A stretch of DNA of 64,000 nt from Kalmusia sp. IMI 367209 (taxonomy: Eukaryota; Ascomycota; Dothideomycetes; Pleosporales; Didymosphaeriaceae): contig JAPEUQ010000019.1 in assembly GCA_027946365.1 (NCBI GenBank), positions 558,001 through 622,000 of the forward strand, given 5' to 3'. The notes below the pieces were generated by a model, which saw only the letters and a program-made list of their open reading frames with translations, did not search any database and was not told the origin of the DNA. Positions 49,001-60,872 of the stretch are shown here, one piece after another. Numbering within the stretch: position 1 is the stretch's first letter; each line of letters opens with the position of its first letter. Made by a program: the position numbers and the translations under genes.

Positions 49001-49277
49001 AGTAGTCCAGGAAGGTGCTCCGCACGCGGGCAGCTCCCCACTCGGGCGTCGAGTCGTTCTGCGCCATGGCGGTGCGTGTGGTGTGCAGGCGGCGGGCGTG
49101 GAGGAGGGGCAGGAGGAGTGCACGCAGTGCAGGCTGTGTCCGCGCGGGCAGAGACGTGGCTGCAGGTGTCGCGGGCAGCAGAGGGCGTGTTCGGAAGAGA
49201 GGTCTGGTGTGTGCGAGCAGCGGGGTGGAAACAGAAACGACTATCTGTCGCCGCCCGTGACTCAGAGTTGGCTGCAT
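46009..49277 (-). CDS. ALA1: alanyl-tRNA synthetase, probably cytosolic and mitochondrial
   Basis: Charges tRNA-Ala with alanine. Exons: (49277 or 49067)-48977, 48896-46270 and 46188-46009. The internal start at 49067 ([23 protein letters not shown]) gives 965 aa, the usual cytosolic length. An in-frame ATG at 49277 adds 70 residues with ten Arg and no Asp or Glu, ending RRLHTTRTA, a good mitochondrial presequence (1035 aa). The class II core starts [26 protein letters not shown]. The editing domain has [13 protein letters not shown] and FCGGTHV zinc-site motifs. The C-terminal C-Ala domain ends with a Gly-rich [11 protein letters not shown]. The first intron acceptor is the second of two tandem CAG sites, chosen because it gives HTFVPSS. 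The first would insert one Ala. Confidence 0.96.
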
Positions 49278-49523
49278 TCACCTAGCAGCGGTGCCCCGCC
49301 GAGAGATGCGCCAGCCCGTGGGCGCCGCTCCCAACGCTCCCAAGCTTCCAGAAACTTCGTCAATTGGCCCGCCCTATATCAACAGAGCACGCGCGCCCGA
49401 GCCGCTATCGCATACACAGGACAATCAGACGCTCACCCGCTTGCGCGCTTAGCATCGGCCGGTCCCAAGAAGATCCAACAAGGACGAAAATATCGAAACA
49501 AGCGAGGCGTGGATGGATCATCG
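49278..49523. promoter_or_regulatory. divergent promoter ALA1 / conserved unknown gene
   Basis: 246 bp between the upstream ALA1 ATG and the ATG of the plus-strand gene. A CCAAT box on the minus strand (ATTGG near 49363) and a TATATC nearby are the only elements noticed. Transcription start choice on the ALA1 side would decide whether the mitochondrial or the cytosolic form is made. Confidence 0.4.
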
Positions 49524-50274
49524 ATGGCGGAGGTCGTAGCTCCCGGCCAAGAAACAACCCAACCGTCGCGTCGCCCACCACCCCACGGCAAGAAGCGCGC
49601 CGCCGACACCTCGCTCGAGTCGGAGCAGCGCCTCAGCAAGCGCTTCGACCTGCTCAATCTCGGTGCGCTCCAGTCCCTCTGCACGTTCCGTCTTGGCCGC
49701 TGCTGACAGCTCCCTAGAGAATGGCACGCGCCTCTACGTCCCCATCGCCGGATCCTCAGATCCCGCCCTGAACGCCCAAATAGCGAAACACCACCCCAAA
49801 CCCACCCCGATACCTACCGCACTTGAGACGAAGAGGACACGAGAGAGACCGAGGCGGCGGCCCCCTCCATCCGATGATTGCATGCAAGTCGAGGACACGC
49901 CGCACCGCGTGTACATTGCGGACCTGGACGCCGAGCTCTCGGATATAGAATCAGACGAGGACAACCCCATCTTTCTGCAGGATATCGAGAAACATCTTGC
50001 GAAGATACCCAAGCATGTGTTGGTGGGCCCGGAGCCCAAGCCTACAAAGGACAATCAGGTGGTCCTATACAATGTGCCGAGCAGCTTGACGGTGCCCGAG
50101 GCGCAAGATAGCGTGAGAAAGGCGATAGTCGAGGCTCGAGCGAGAGTGCGGGAAAGGCAGGCAAATGGGATGTGGGCGCCTGAACCGGTTGCCCAAGTGC
50201 CAGTCCCGGAAGTGAAGGTTACCAGAGATATACCCCCACCGTCTTTCGATTCGGATGCAATGGAGCTTGATTAG
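49524..50274 (+). CDS. conserved fungal protein of unknown function
   Basis: Two exons, 49524-49662 and 49718-50274, 231 aa. The join CTC AAT CTC G / AG AAT GGC gives the run RFDLLNLENGTRLYVP and keeps phase. The protein is hydrophilic, with no membrane segment. It has a basic N-terminal part (KKRAADTSLESEQRLSKRF), an acidic middle (IADLDAELSDIESDEDNPIFLQDIEKHL) and a conserved-looking end (VVLYNVPSSLTVPEAQDSVRKAIVEARARVRE). I recognise the pattern from Pezizomycotina genomes but know no function. A nuclear location is plausible from composition. Confidence 0.82.
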
Positions 50275-50498
50275 TGATTGCTGCATTCGGTACGATTAAG
50301 ACTAGTATAGCGTAATGTATTGTTTTTGATATTCAAGAAATTCTCTGGGTATTGATATTCAATGTAATAAACGTACGTTTCGCATAAAAGCATGATCCAG
50401 TCACGCAGGTCAGTCGACGCCAGAACACCCCCCGGTATCCAAGCCTACCACCACATGCATGTTGTACAGTTATTTTCTTCTCATCGTAACTCAATCCT
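50275..50498. other. short gap between convergent genes
   Basis: 224 bp with the 3' ends of both neighbours. An ATGTAATAAACG stretch near 50360-50375 resembles a fungal polyadenylation element (AATAAA) for the plus-strand gene. Confidence 0.35.
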
Positions 50499-51187
50499 TC
50501 ACCGCCTAAACCTGCTGATCAACTTCGCCAACTTCGCCTGCTGAGGCTTTGGCGGCAGCTCTGGATACTGTCCCTCACCGCCTTGAACCCCCGTCTGCTG
50601 CGCACCCATCGGTGGTGGCGGCCCGAATTGTCCCATTTCGACTCCTCCCGGCGCCTGATTCGGGTTCATTTTGGTAGCTCCCGGAGGTGGCACATACCCG
50701 GGCGGTGCGTCGTTGTTGTACATGGGCGGTGGTTCAGGCCAAGTCCCATCGGGTCGTGGACCGTAGGCTTGCTGTTGGGCATAAGGCTGGTGCGTGTAGT
50801 ATTCGTACTGGTTTTGCCGTGTCTGCCCGTATCTCTTACGCTCTTGGTACGATACTAGCCACTGTGTGGTGTTAGGCGGGCGATGAGGGGGAGCAACAAA
50901 ATGGGAGGGCTTACGCGGTGATATGCTAGAAGTGGCTTTCCCTTGCGTAGTCGTGCTTTGGCGTGGAGGTAACCGCCGAGGAACCAGGCCATGAAGAAAA
51001 GGAAGAAGCTTGCGAGGATGACCCATTTGATTATTATGCCCGTCTACATGCTGCGTGTTAGCATGTGCTCTGTTTATGAATAGGGTAGTGACGATGTGCT
51101 TACATCGCTGTACCAGAACCCATCGCGAAAGCACTCGATTGTCCTGTCCTCATCATACTGGACGCAATACCTCTTGCTCAACACCAT
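50499..51187 (-). CDS. small single-pass membrane protein with PPxY motifs (Rcr-like)
   Basis: Three exons: 51187-51104, 51043-50915 and 50861-50499, 191 aa, in phase. A 28-residue N-terminal segment with two Cys (MVLSKRYCVQYDEDRTIECFRDG) precedes one membrane helix (IIIKWVILASFFLFFMAWFLGGY). After it come HAKARLRKGKPLLAYHRWLVSYQER and a Pro/Tyr/Gln-rich cytosolic tail. The tail carries two PPxY motifs (PPMY, PPGY), the usual docking site for Rsp5-type WW-domain ubiquitin ligases. This layout matches the RCR family (resistance to Congo red; vacuolar/endosomal trafficking and chitin control in yeast). The family name is inferred from architecture. Confidence 0.82.
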
Positions 51188-52456
51188 GATTACAAAGTAC
51201 TATTGTCTAAACGAAGGGTTTTTAGGCGCAGCCCAAAAGAATGTAGAGGGAAAGGCACTAAAGATCCGAAGGGAGTTGCTGTGGCGCGAGGAAGGAAGAG
51301 GAATGCAAAGAAGGTGCGAGGCAAGTTAGGTATGTGATGGAAGTGCCAAGACCAAGGGCGTAACGGAACAGTGCCGAATGCTTTCGAGCACCTCGGTTTC
51401 GCTTCTGCACGCGAAGAACGACTGAAAGAGTGGGATTTACGGAGCAGTTGAGGCTGAGCTGCGGACTGTCTTCTGCGTGCGATGCGGTGAGTGTGGCTCC
51501 CGGGCAGGCGAACTGTCTCATCAGTTGCGCGCGTCTTACGGATGCGGTTTCGCAATCCCCTCAGCAAACCGCAACGAGTTTCACCCGCCTCAAACACAAC
51601 TCAACGAAGATGTCCTTGCTGAGAAGAATAAAGATGACAGCAGTCAAAGTTGGCCTTGCAAATATCTTATTTTCGAGCGGATTCAGTGTAGTATACTGTC
51701 GGCGGTGGTGGTTGGGGGCACGAGGTTGGTTCCCGCATTCCCGCGAGGCTGGGAAGGCGCATCATGCATGGAGACGGTCCGCTTGAACCCTTGCATGACG
51801 GGTCCCACAAGCGCGCAGGGATCAAGAAGCTTAGCTGCAGCCCCTCAACGTCCGATGCGTGGCGTTGGTCCACACATGGCCAAAAGCAAACGCTCCACGT
51901 TGCCAACGGATATCGCAGAAGTCATACTGTGGCTGTCACGCTGTCTGATCCACATCGCACCAACGCCGTAGACGTCTGCAGCGCCTGTGTCGCTCTTCAT
52001 GTCACCGCTGTCATCAACCCCACACCTCACGGGACGCACTAATCCGAGTCGAATGTTTGCAATGCTCTTAGCCATTTCTCATCTCTAAACTAACTAGCGC
52101 GCATCACGAGCTCACAAAACGCGCGTCGCTCTCGAACAAAATGCCGCCCCTCAACTGAATCCCTGCTTCCTGCTTCTAGTTCCTAAACATACATGTGAAC
52201 GGATCAAACGTCCGCACTATCCAGCACAAATGCAAACCCAAGACAAATAAGGTGAACGTAGTGGTATCTTTACCATACTCCTCGAATCCAGTCCAACTAT
52301 CCCAAACAAGGCGCCATCAATACGCCATAACCCCCCCTGGTAACCGGCGTTCCTGCTAAGGCGATTGCTACACTATACCATATCAGGGCTGTAAATTCCT
52401 GCCGAGGGTTTTCCTTATTCTGTTGTCAAATGCAAGGGCAAAGAAAAAATATTTTT
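51188..52456. other. intergenic, 1.3 kb
   Basis: Promoter of the Rcr-like gene and 3' region of SNT2. Overlapping frames at 51430-51971 (+) are unrecognised and not called. The last 300 bp (52090-52456) is AT-richer and probably SNT2 3' untranslated sequence. Confidence 0.45.
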
Positions 52457-55400
52457 TTAGTGCAAGAGGTTGCGTAGTGAGGGACTAGCACTGGCTCCTG
52501 TGTTGGCCCGCTCAACCGGTGGAGGTGGTGGTCCAGTGACCGCTGGAGCATCTCTCATGGGTGCATCTCTGGGAGTCGGTGGTCCACCTGGGGCAGGGCT
52601 ACCGTGATGGAGAGGCGGATACGGCAGTTGTGGTGGCGCATTGTAAGGACTCTCGGTAGACCGTGATGCGTGTGCGTGAGTTGGGGAATACGGCATGCGA
52701 GGCGAATGCATGCCATTGACCATCATCGCACCATTAGTAAGATGTAAAGGCGGAGGCCCACCATGGTGGTGGGGAGGAGGATATGGCCCCCTAAGAGGTG
52801 CGGGAGGAATATGCGAATGGACCGGTGGGCCAGAATATGCTGGATACCCGTTTGGTTGGTGCACTGGATTGTAAGGCGCATGGTATGGAGGCGCATGACC
52901 CATTGGCCCCGGCGGTGGGTGGTTGATGCCATTATGCAAGTTATGAGGTGGAGGAGCATGGGATATAGGTCCTGGAGCCCCGCCATTGTGCCAATGGGGA
53001 AGCGGAGGAGCTTGCTGCGGTGGTGGTGCCCATGGTCCTCCAAGCGTGGGTGGTGGAGGTGGAGCCACAAATGGTTGCAACGGAGGTGATCGCAGCGGAA
53101 GCTGCTGGGGCTCCACGTGTACAGAGGCTGACCGCTCTCGTTCTTCTGGCTCATCGGGCGCATTGAGTTTCTTCCAATGACACTTCTGACAAAGGTAAGA
53201 AGGAAAGGACGGAGCACCAACATCAGTATCCACCCGGAGGCGAACAGACTGATCGTGTGGAGCAACGGGTGGTGCATCAGTCATAACGTGATCGATGGTG
53301 CCGTTGGTCGTTTGTGATTGGTCGGTTTGGGGTGTGAGATTCGCTGGGTGTTGCGTATTTGATTCTACACCGTTTGTCGCCAATGGAGCGTCAACAGCAT
53401 GAGCACCATTTTGTGTTGGTTGTGAAGCTTCTTCAACCTTCCACCAGCGAGGACTAGCATCAATCTTGCATCGCATGCATTTCCGGTCTGATTTGACTGT
53501 GATTGATTCTGTAGGTTCCTCTTCTTTGACGACCAACCCAGCGTTCGACGGACGTCCGCGAGCAGATGTAGGAGTTTGTGTGGTAACTGTGGACGTACGG
53601 CGGTTACCTTGGGCAGGCGCAGTCGCTTGCGGAACCATCCGCGTGGACTGATCCACAAGGTTGGCTTTACGCGCAGTGCCCGTAAGAGTAAGATCAGCCT
53701 GTTTGAACTCTCGAGCGAACAGTTGCAGAGCATTCAGGTCGGTTCCCTCCACTTCTTCGTACATCGGATGGACCACAGTCTTTGGTGTATGATCTTTGCA
53801 CCAAATTGCGGCCATCATTGTACCTGTTTCTCCATTGAGCGTGACCGTCGGTACAGCGTCTCGTCTCGTCGCTTTGACAGGAGTGATATCAAAGCCAAAA
53901 GTATAGCCAGCATGATGTGCACAACCAACATGGAAATTGGCATGGCACTGTTGGCACGTTACGCAGGCACCTTCGTTCGTCTTGCAGAGCTTGCAGGTCG
54001 CATCGTATCGCAGCGTAGGTGCGCCAATACCCTCCACCATATCGAACCTGATGGCGCTACTGAACTTAGTTTCAGGGTGCCATAAGGCGCAGTAAACGTG
54101 GACCCAGTTGTTATCGGCAGTACGCTTCAACGGCTCCCGAGGGATCAGAGGCCTGCCTTTCTCTTGCTGTCTGAGACGATATTCTTCTTTGGCCTTTTCT
54201 ACAAGCTCTTTCTCTAAGCGTTCCTTTTCTCGCTCCCGGTCGGTCTTTTTCTTATGCGAAACCTTTGGTGGTTCGTAGAGGTCGGGCTCGGTGGTGCGTT
54301 GAGGGCATAGAACGCACTCATAATTCTGGCAAAAGTTAGCTATTCGATCAGCTGATATCCTGAAGCATTTACTCACATATGACACACTTTCCTTCTTGTC
54401 ATTTTTGCACGTGTCACAGTACCATTTGTTCGCTTGGCGGTTCTCTTCAATCCCATAGCAAGCCTTGTGGACATTCATCCGGCAGGCAGCGCATTCCAAC
54501 CTCAGACCTTCGGTCTGTCGGCAGACTGCGCAAGGTAGAACCCTAAGTCGAGGCTGTGCAGGAACTGGGGGTGGGGTTGGAGCCTTGGGCGGCGCTATTG
54601 GTTTCTCTTTTTCTTTCTTCTTGGAGGTCGGGTCGGAGAAGGGGGTAGAAGTGCCACTATCGGCAGCTCCCACGGCAACAGTCTTCTGCTTCTTCTTCGG
54701 TGGCTCTACCACTGCTTGCGCAGCAGTAGCCGGGAAATCGGTGTAGTCCGGCGTGCTATTCATTGTTCCAGAGTCTGATGTCGCAGCGTAGACCTCACGT
54801 AGAAGCTCTTCATCAAACCGCCTCTTCCAAGCTTTGCCTCCCCCTTGAGCGACCTTCCGCGCGATTTCCTCGGTGTTTTCCCATTTAACAGCATACTTTC
54901 GCCAAAGGTTTGCGCATCGTTGGCAGAGCGCCACAACATAACCGTTTGCCTTGTCTTTGCTGGTCCTGCCATCTGCAGTTACCGTCTGTCCAGGGGCTGC
55001 ACCTGGTGCTCGCCGCCACTGGCGCGAATGTCGATTGTTGCAGAATTTGCACTGGAAACTGCGTTTTCTGTGAACGGCCTTTTCGTTGTCGAATGCAGAA
55101 TCATCCTGATCATCAGCGATATCGTCAAGAAGCCGACTCTGCGGATCATTCTCGGTCTTCTTGCTCTTCCCTTTCCGATTGCTGTATGACCCCCAGATCT
55201 CTTTACCCTTCGGAGTCTTCTTCCACATGTAGTAATACCGCACAGCGTCTCCATAATGCATTGTTTTGCTGGTATGCAGGCGAACGCTCCGGATTTCCGA
55301 GCCATATTTAGTGACTCCTTCGTTCCACTTCTTCTCTTCGTCTTTGGTCAACTCTGGCTCTTTCAAATCCTTTCGTTTGTCGAGTTTCTTGACTTGTTTC

Positions 55401-57792
55401 AAAGCTGCTTCGACATCGTACTGATGCTTCGTAAGAAGAGCCAAGCATTTGGTCAAAAAGTTCGTCGACCAGGGCTCGACACCAACATGAGTCTTGGCGA
55501 AAGCCTTGGCCCGCGTCATGTAGGCCTCGACCTGCTCTGGAGTAATGGTCGGTGCATTGTCTTCGCCCCTTGTGGAATGCACGCCTAGAGGAGGCATCTT
55601 GAACGTCAGTTCTGCAGTGCATCTGGAATCCTTGTTAGGGTAGTCCTCGCCTCGTCGAACATAACCTGGCGGCTCATCCATCACCCACTTCGGGCGTTTT
55701 GCCTTTTCTGCCTTATCTGCTTCGATGGCAGCAACAGTTTCCTTTGATAGCTTGGTGTCCTTCTTGTGACCAGCCGCCTTCACATAGCGCTTTTTGATCT
55801 CGGCCGGCTTCACTAATTCCACAGGCCGCCCGTGCCAGACGTTCACGTTCGCTTGATGGCGGGGGCCTAACCGGGAGCTGGCCCGTGGATAGATAGCTCG
55901 GTCATCGTACTGTAAAGCGTCTTCGACTCGACAGTGGATGCCTAGATACCGCATGGGCCACATTTTAGCCAGCGCGATCTCGGCTTGCGTTCCAGGATGA
56001 AGGTCAATCTGCGTGTCAGAGTCGTTGGGGCTGGGAGCGGTGGTCTCTGCGTTTGCTTCCTCCTCTTCTTCGTCGAGCACCTCCTCTTCGTCCCCTTCTT
56101 CGTTTCCAGAGCCCAGCAGTGGAGTCCGCCTAGCCTCAAGCTTCTTCTCTTGAGCCCTGCTGCAAGGGCCACAAGCCCACGCAAACCCACGCGAGGGCTT
56201 TTTGAGCAAGGGCGGCCGAACACAGTTCATGTGGTATGTGTTGCGACAGACGGCGCATTCTACGGAGTCGTTGCTAGGAAGATTTAGCTACTTTGCAATT
56301 TCGTTCGCTTGAGGAGGAGTCACTCACGTGGCGCAGAATCCCACGCAGCGCTTACAGCTCTTCACAGCGCTTGTGAGCTCTTTAACGCGGCTGGTCTCCA
56401 AGCAAATGTACTTCCAGCGCTCGTCCAAGGCCTTCTTGACCTTGTCTGGAACGTTGATGACTTGCGAGGTGGGGATCACATCGTACCACCGATGGATGAA
56501 ACGATCAAAGACCTGATTGAACCAGAAGCTATCCTTGGTCTTCCGGTACTCGTCCAAGTCGTCGATCTCGCTGCGGTGCAGGACCTGGCACTTTCCCCGA
56601 AGCGAGGTCAGCGGGCACTGGTCCGAATGCATGGTGGCGTAGACGAGGCGCGTGTCGTTGTTGTAGCGCTGGACATCTCGGGGGCGGTAGAACCAATTCA
56701 CCCTGAGCATGTCCACCTTTTGCACGGGGTCGTTATTGGCATGGATGAACTCCATGACCCGACACAAGTAGTAGGGCTCCCCGGGTGGTTCGCACACGAG
56801 ATAGACCTGGTCTGCGCAGCCAATTAGAAGCAGGAAAAAAGACTGGACGTGGCGTGGCAGGCGCCGTGGAACACGGAACATGACTCGGCAACGCAGGGTC
56901 ACCACTCACCATTGATTGCAACTGTCTGCCCGTCGTCTGCGACCAGGACGCCGCCCTTGAGCCGCGCGCCCGAGTTCTCAAAGGTCAGCATGTTGGTCTC
57001 TCGCGCGCTCGCCGTGGTGCTGCTGGCAGCCGCGGCGCCGTGGTTCGCGCGCCTCGGGCCCGGCTGGCTTGGCGCGGCTGCATTCGCCTGACTTCCATTC
57101 GTAGCGTGACTGGCCGCATTTTTGCGTCGCTTTGGCGGCGGTGCAGGCGTCGAAGCAGGATTGGCGACAAAGGTCGAGGTTCCGGGCATGTTGGCGTTCG
57201 GCGGAATGTCTTTTGGGTTGGGTCCGGAAGCGCCCCACGACGCATTGCTCTGGCCAGCGCCCGAACCCTTCTTACCACCACCTGCACTGGTGGATTGCCC
57301 GCCATCTGTGGCCACGGAGCCACGCGACGGCGGCTCAGAGCCGTTTCCGTTGGAGGGAGCTGGGGCCATTTCAAAGTCCATTTCCACGTCCTCGGCGTAA
57401 TTGACCCGCGACGTGCGCTCCGGACGGTTGCGCGATCGCGTTCCATACGGTGCAGCAGGCGGTTCCTTGGGCTCCTTCGCAGGGGGGTTGGACGAGCTGG
57501 ACATGGTAGCACTCATGGGTTGCGACTGCAGCGCCTGGTCTGGGGGAGCCGGAGAGCCGTTGGCACTCTGCGAGGGCGGGCCATCGTCTGGCGATGCAGC
57601 TGCTGGAGTCGATGTCCTGGTGGAAGAGGCCTTGCTGGGCGCTTTTGAAGGGGCCATGTCGTCCTGAGCGCCTGGGCTGGCCACGGTGCTGTTGAGCGTC
57701 GAGTCTCCAGGTCGCGCCGCGTCAGCATTGGATTGACTGTCGTCGACTGTGATGGATGGGATCTCGCCTCCCCCATTCTCAACGTCGACCAT
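52457..57792 (-). CDS. SNT2: BAH/PHD/SANT chromatin regulator Snt2
   Basis: Chromatin-binding protein (in yeast part of the Rpd3-Ecm5-Snt2 deacetylase complex). Four exons: 57792-56910, 56811-56328, 56273-54377 and 54325-52457, 1710 aa. Residues 1-294 are Ser/Ala/Pro-rich and disordered. A BAH domain follows at about 295-450 (DQVYLVCEPPGEPYYLCRVMEF). Next are PHD1 (CVGFCATNDSVECAVCRNTYHMNC), an ELM2-like stretch and a SANT domain (DEEKKWNEGVTKYGSEIRSVR). A GATA-like zinc finger (CKFCNNRHSRQWRR...LCQRCANLWRKY) precedes PHD2 (CAVCRQTEGLRLECAACRMNVHKACYG) and an extended PHD (CVLCPQ...WVHVYCALWHPE...CKLCKTNEGACVTCQQC). A second GATA-like pair lies near 1430-1520. The last 190 residues are Pro/His/Gly-rich. 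Confidence 0.95.
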
Positions 57793-60700
57793 GGTGAAGT
57801 ACCCTGTGCAAGAGCAATTCGCCTCAGAAGACGCACAGAGCGCACGGCAAGAGCGCCTCTAGGGGCGGGCGCGAGCCGTTGTCGTGGCAGGTGGTGAGAA
57901 AGCTCCCGCGGTGGCGGATATCAAGGCAGCATAGAAGACCCCCAAAAGTGCATACATGCAAGTTGACGAGGGGAGGAACTCGAAAACACCAAAAATGCGG
58001 AAATGTAGACTGTCCGGCTGATAGTCCGATGACGGAACGGCAGGTGGGATTAGTACAGGCACGAATTCCAGGTGCAGTGGGCGTGTGCGTGGAATATGCA
58101 AGGTGAGAGGAAAGTAGCAGATGGCAGATGGGAACGCGGGAGAGAAGAAGTCGGGCGCAGACGATCGCCCGCCCATGCCGGCCTACTAACACTAGAACGC
58201 CAAGGTTCGATCCATGCTGATTACCGTACCCTCTCACCCTCTGGAGACGCATCCCTGTCCTCCAGGGACGAATGATCTGCCCAGAGACGTCTTGATCAGC
58301 AGTGCCCGCCCATTTGTTCCCAAAAAAACCGATGCAATAACTGGGCTGCATCGTGCAGCAGCTTTCTGGATTGGTTTTTGAAACGTGCGGCGATCTCGTT
58401 ATATCATGTATCCCTCATCGGCCACCATGTGTTTGGTTTCGATCCAGCTGCGCCACGCCTCGCACATATGGCGGCGCTGTTGCGTGTCTGGATGATATGA
58501 TGATGGGGTTCGGGGCCGGATGCCTTTCTGCGTTGTGCTCGGGGTCCCTGATGTTACTCGGCCTCTCTCCGAAGCATCGTGTGCACCAACAGCACCAACA
58601 TCCTCCACCCAAAACACACGATGAGAGTCCAAGACCCACATGCTCCCCACGACGCATGCCCCAACCTCCATAAGACGGTCCATACGGAGACCAAATCTGT
58701 TGGGGCATGGTTCTGGGGGAAGCGGACCGCAGTTGTACCTCACCCACAAGGCTTCTGGCGTACAGAGCCTTCGAATCGGGAGGCTCGAGCATCGGACTCG
58801 GCTGCAAAGTCTGGGTGGGAGCAGGCGCACCGACCAGTCCACGGCGATGGATGGAGGCGAAGGTACGAATGGAATCGGTGAAGTTCAGGAAGCTTACCAA
58901 CCGCATCCGACTAGCGCAGGCAAGGGTGTGGACAACATCTCTGTTGAGAACAAAGACCCAGACCGTGCCGGCCGTAGTCGGTCGTGTGCCTGGACAAGAG
59001 CCATTGGGCACCCGACGAAGTCTACATGAAGATGCTGGGGAACATACCCCAGCAGGCCATCGTCCCCACGCGTCGGCTATGATTTCTGGCTGTCCTCGCT
59101 CCCTACCGACGGAAGCCCGCAGCCAACCGCGAAACCCAGCCGCAGGAGTTTGGCCCAAGCAGCAGCCTGAGACGATTGCCGCAAATGCGCCCATTCGCTT
59201 TTATTTCGGGTTTCTTATGCCTTGCGTCCCGTGGGCTTTCGCACCTCCAGTCGCCTGTCTCCGCGTGGGCCGATCAGCAACCGGCCCGAGATGGCCTTTT
59301 CTTTTTTTCATCAGGTTTTTGTTACGTTGGCGACTTATTGCAAGCCTGCGTGTGTTATGCTACAGCCTCCGTGTACGCTAGGTGGGCAACGGCCGACATG
59401 GAAACCCTTTCGATGCAAGTCTCCGGCCAGCCGAGCCCTGCGCGCAGCTGCGAAGGGAAGACGGACCCCTTCGTGCTTCCAGACTGGGTCGATGTCTCAG
59501 CGGAGGCCCTGGGCGTATTACGATTGCGCGCAGCGCTAGTAGCGGCGGCTTGCCTTTCGCATGTCGTCCCCCACAAGCGAAGGCGTCATCTGTGATTTGC
59601 TGCGGCTGCCGGATGCCGCTAAGCTCGTTTCGACGTTCTGCAAAGGCTGAAATGACCACATTGCCAAGCCTTGGGAACTCTGATGGAAGAAATCCATCCC
59701 ATTCCTTCCTCAATTCCCGCTTACACGTTGGCGCGTGTAGTTGCGCTCTCTCTAACTCAAGGAAAAATTCCCCGGGCCAACCATCGTTGCTCCAAAATGG
59801 CGGCCGTCCCTCCTGTCTCCACCCTCCCGTGCGACCGGTGCTCATGCCAACCATGGAATAGAGGTCCGACAGCCTTGGTATATAACTAAATTCAAGCCAC
59901 CCCTTTCCTTTATGTGGAAGAGCGCGACTATCGAGTAACGAGATTACCGCAGCCTGGATGCCACTAAAAGACATTTCGAGGCTGCTGTCAGGTTCAAGGA
60001 CCAACTACCTACTATCACGTTGAGGTGCTCCACCCTTACGGACCATGGGTCGATCAACCATAAGCCTGCAGTGGTACAACCAGACTTGGAGTATCGTTTT
60101 TGCTGTGACTTGTTATCTCCCCTGCGCCTTTTTTCTTTTTCCTCTCGAAGAAGACCGTCACGGTAATTTACAACGAGTAGTGGCATAATTTGTTCCTCCT
60201 CGTTCTATGTTATCGGGGGTACGCGCCATGCGATGCCAACAGCATACTCCATCGTTGAATTTGATACCAATTTCCTGGGTCTCTTTTACAGAACGACCCG
60301 ACTTTTCAACTTTTCCAAAAACATCGCCACGGCCCAAGCCAGAAGCATTGCTACAGAGCCCAAAAAAAATTAAGTACAATGACGCACACTTTTCTAATCC
60401 CTGGTATTTACCCATCCGGCGTTGATTACCCCTAAAAATTGAATGATAAATTGTATTCTGATTAGTTGATAGACATTACACAGATTGCAGTGCTATCTGG
60501 TCACATTTGTCACATCCCATCGTGGCCGGTTCACCCCTTCTGTCGCAACGTTCTAGGTGAAACAGCCGAGCTTGGATAGCTGCTAGCGAATTATCAGACC
60601 ATTCAGTAGGGACGCGATGTATGAGTAAAAAGTAAATCTAGCTGAAAATTCGCGATTATATTGGACGAATCTACAGCTGCTTGTCACGACCCGGTCTCCC

Positions 60701-60872
60701 TCCTTCTCCGATTCTCGCACCGACGTATTAGATATACAGACAGAATACGAAAACTACAACTCATCAATCCACCCCAGACTTGCCGAAGCGTCCTGTTCAA
60801 TTGACGCGACAGGACCCTCTTTCTCTTTTCTCTCTGCTTGATACCATTCGCAACGATATTCAAGAATGTTGA
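57793..60872. other. gene-free stretch of 3.1 kb
   Basis: SNT2 promoter side and 3' side of the GPI-type gene. The many 60-260-codon open frames between 58.3 and 60.0 kb overlap on both strands, have no domains and shift composition with the DNA, so none is called. No tRNA, repeat array or transposon end was recognised. The right end (60.3-60.8 kb) is AT-richer. Confidence 0.5.

Noticed and set aside
56230..57792. Separate BAH-domain gene and separate N-terminal gene upstream of the PHD protein
   Set aside because: Introns 56909-56812 and 56327-56274 join all blocks in phase (AIN-DQVYLV and CAT-NDSVECAVC) into one Snt2 protein.
58150..58215. tRNA-like B box GGTTCGATCC near 58205
   Set aside because: No matching acceptor stem or A box lies upstream at the right distance, so a cloverleaf cannot be drawn.
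58415..59381. Open frames of 224-259 codons on both strands
   Set aside because: They overlap each other antisense, have no domain or signal, odd composition, and no plausible splice partners.
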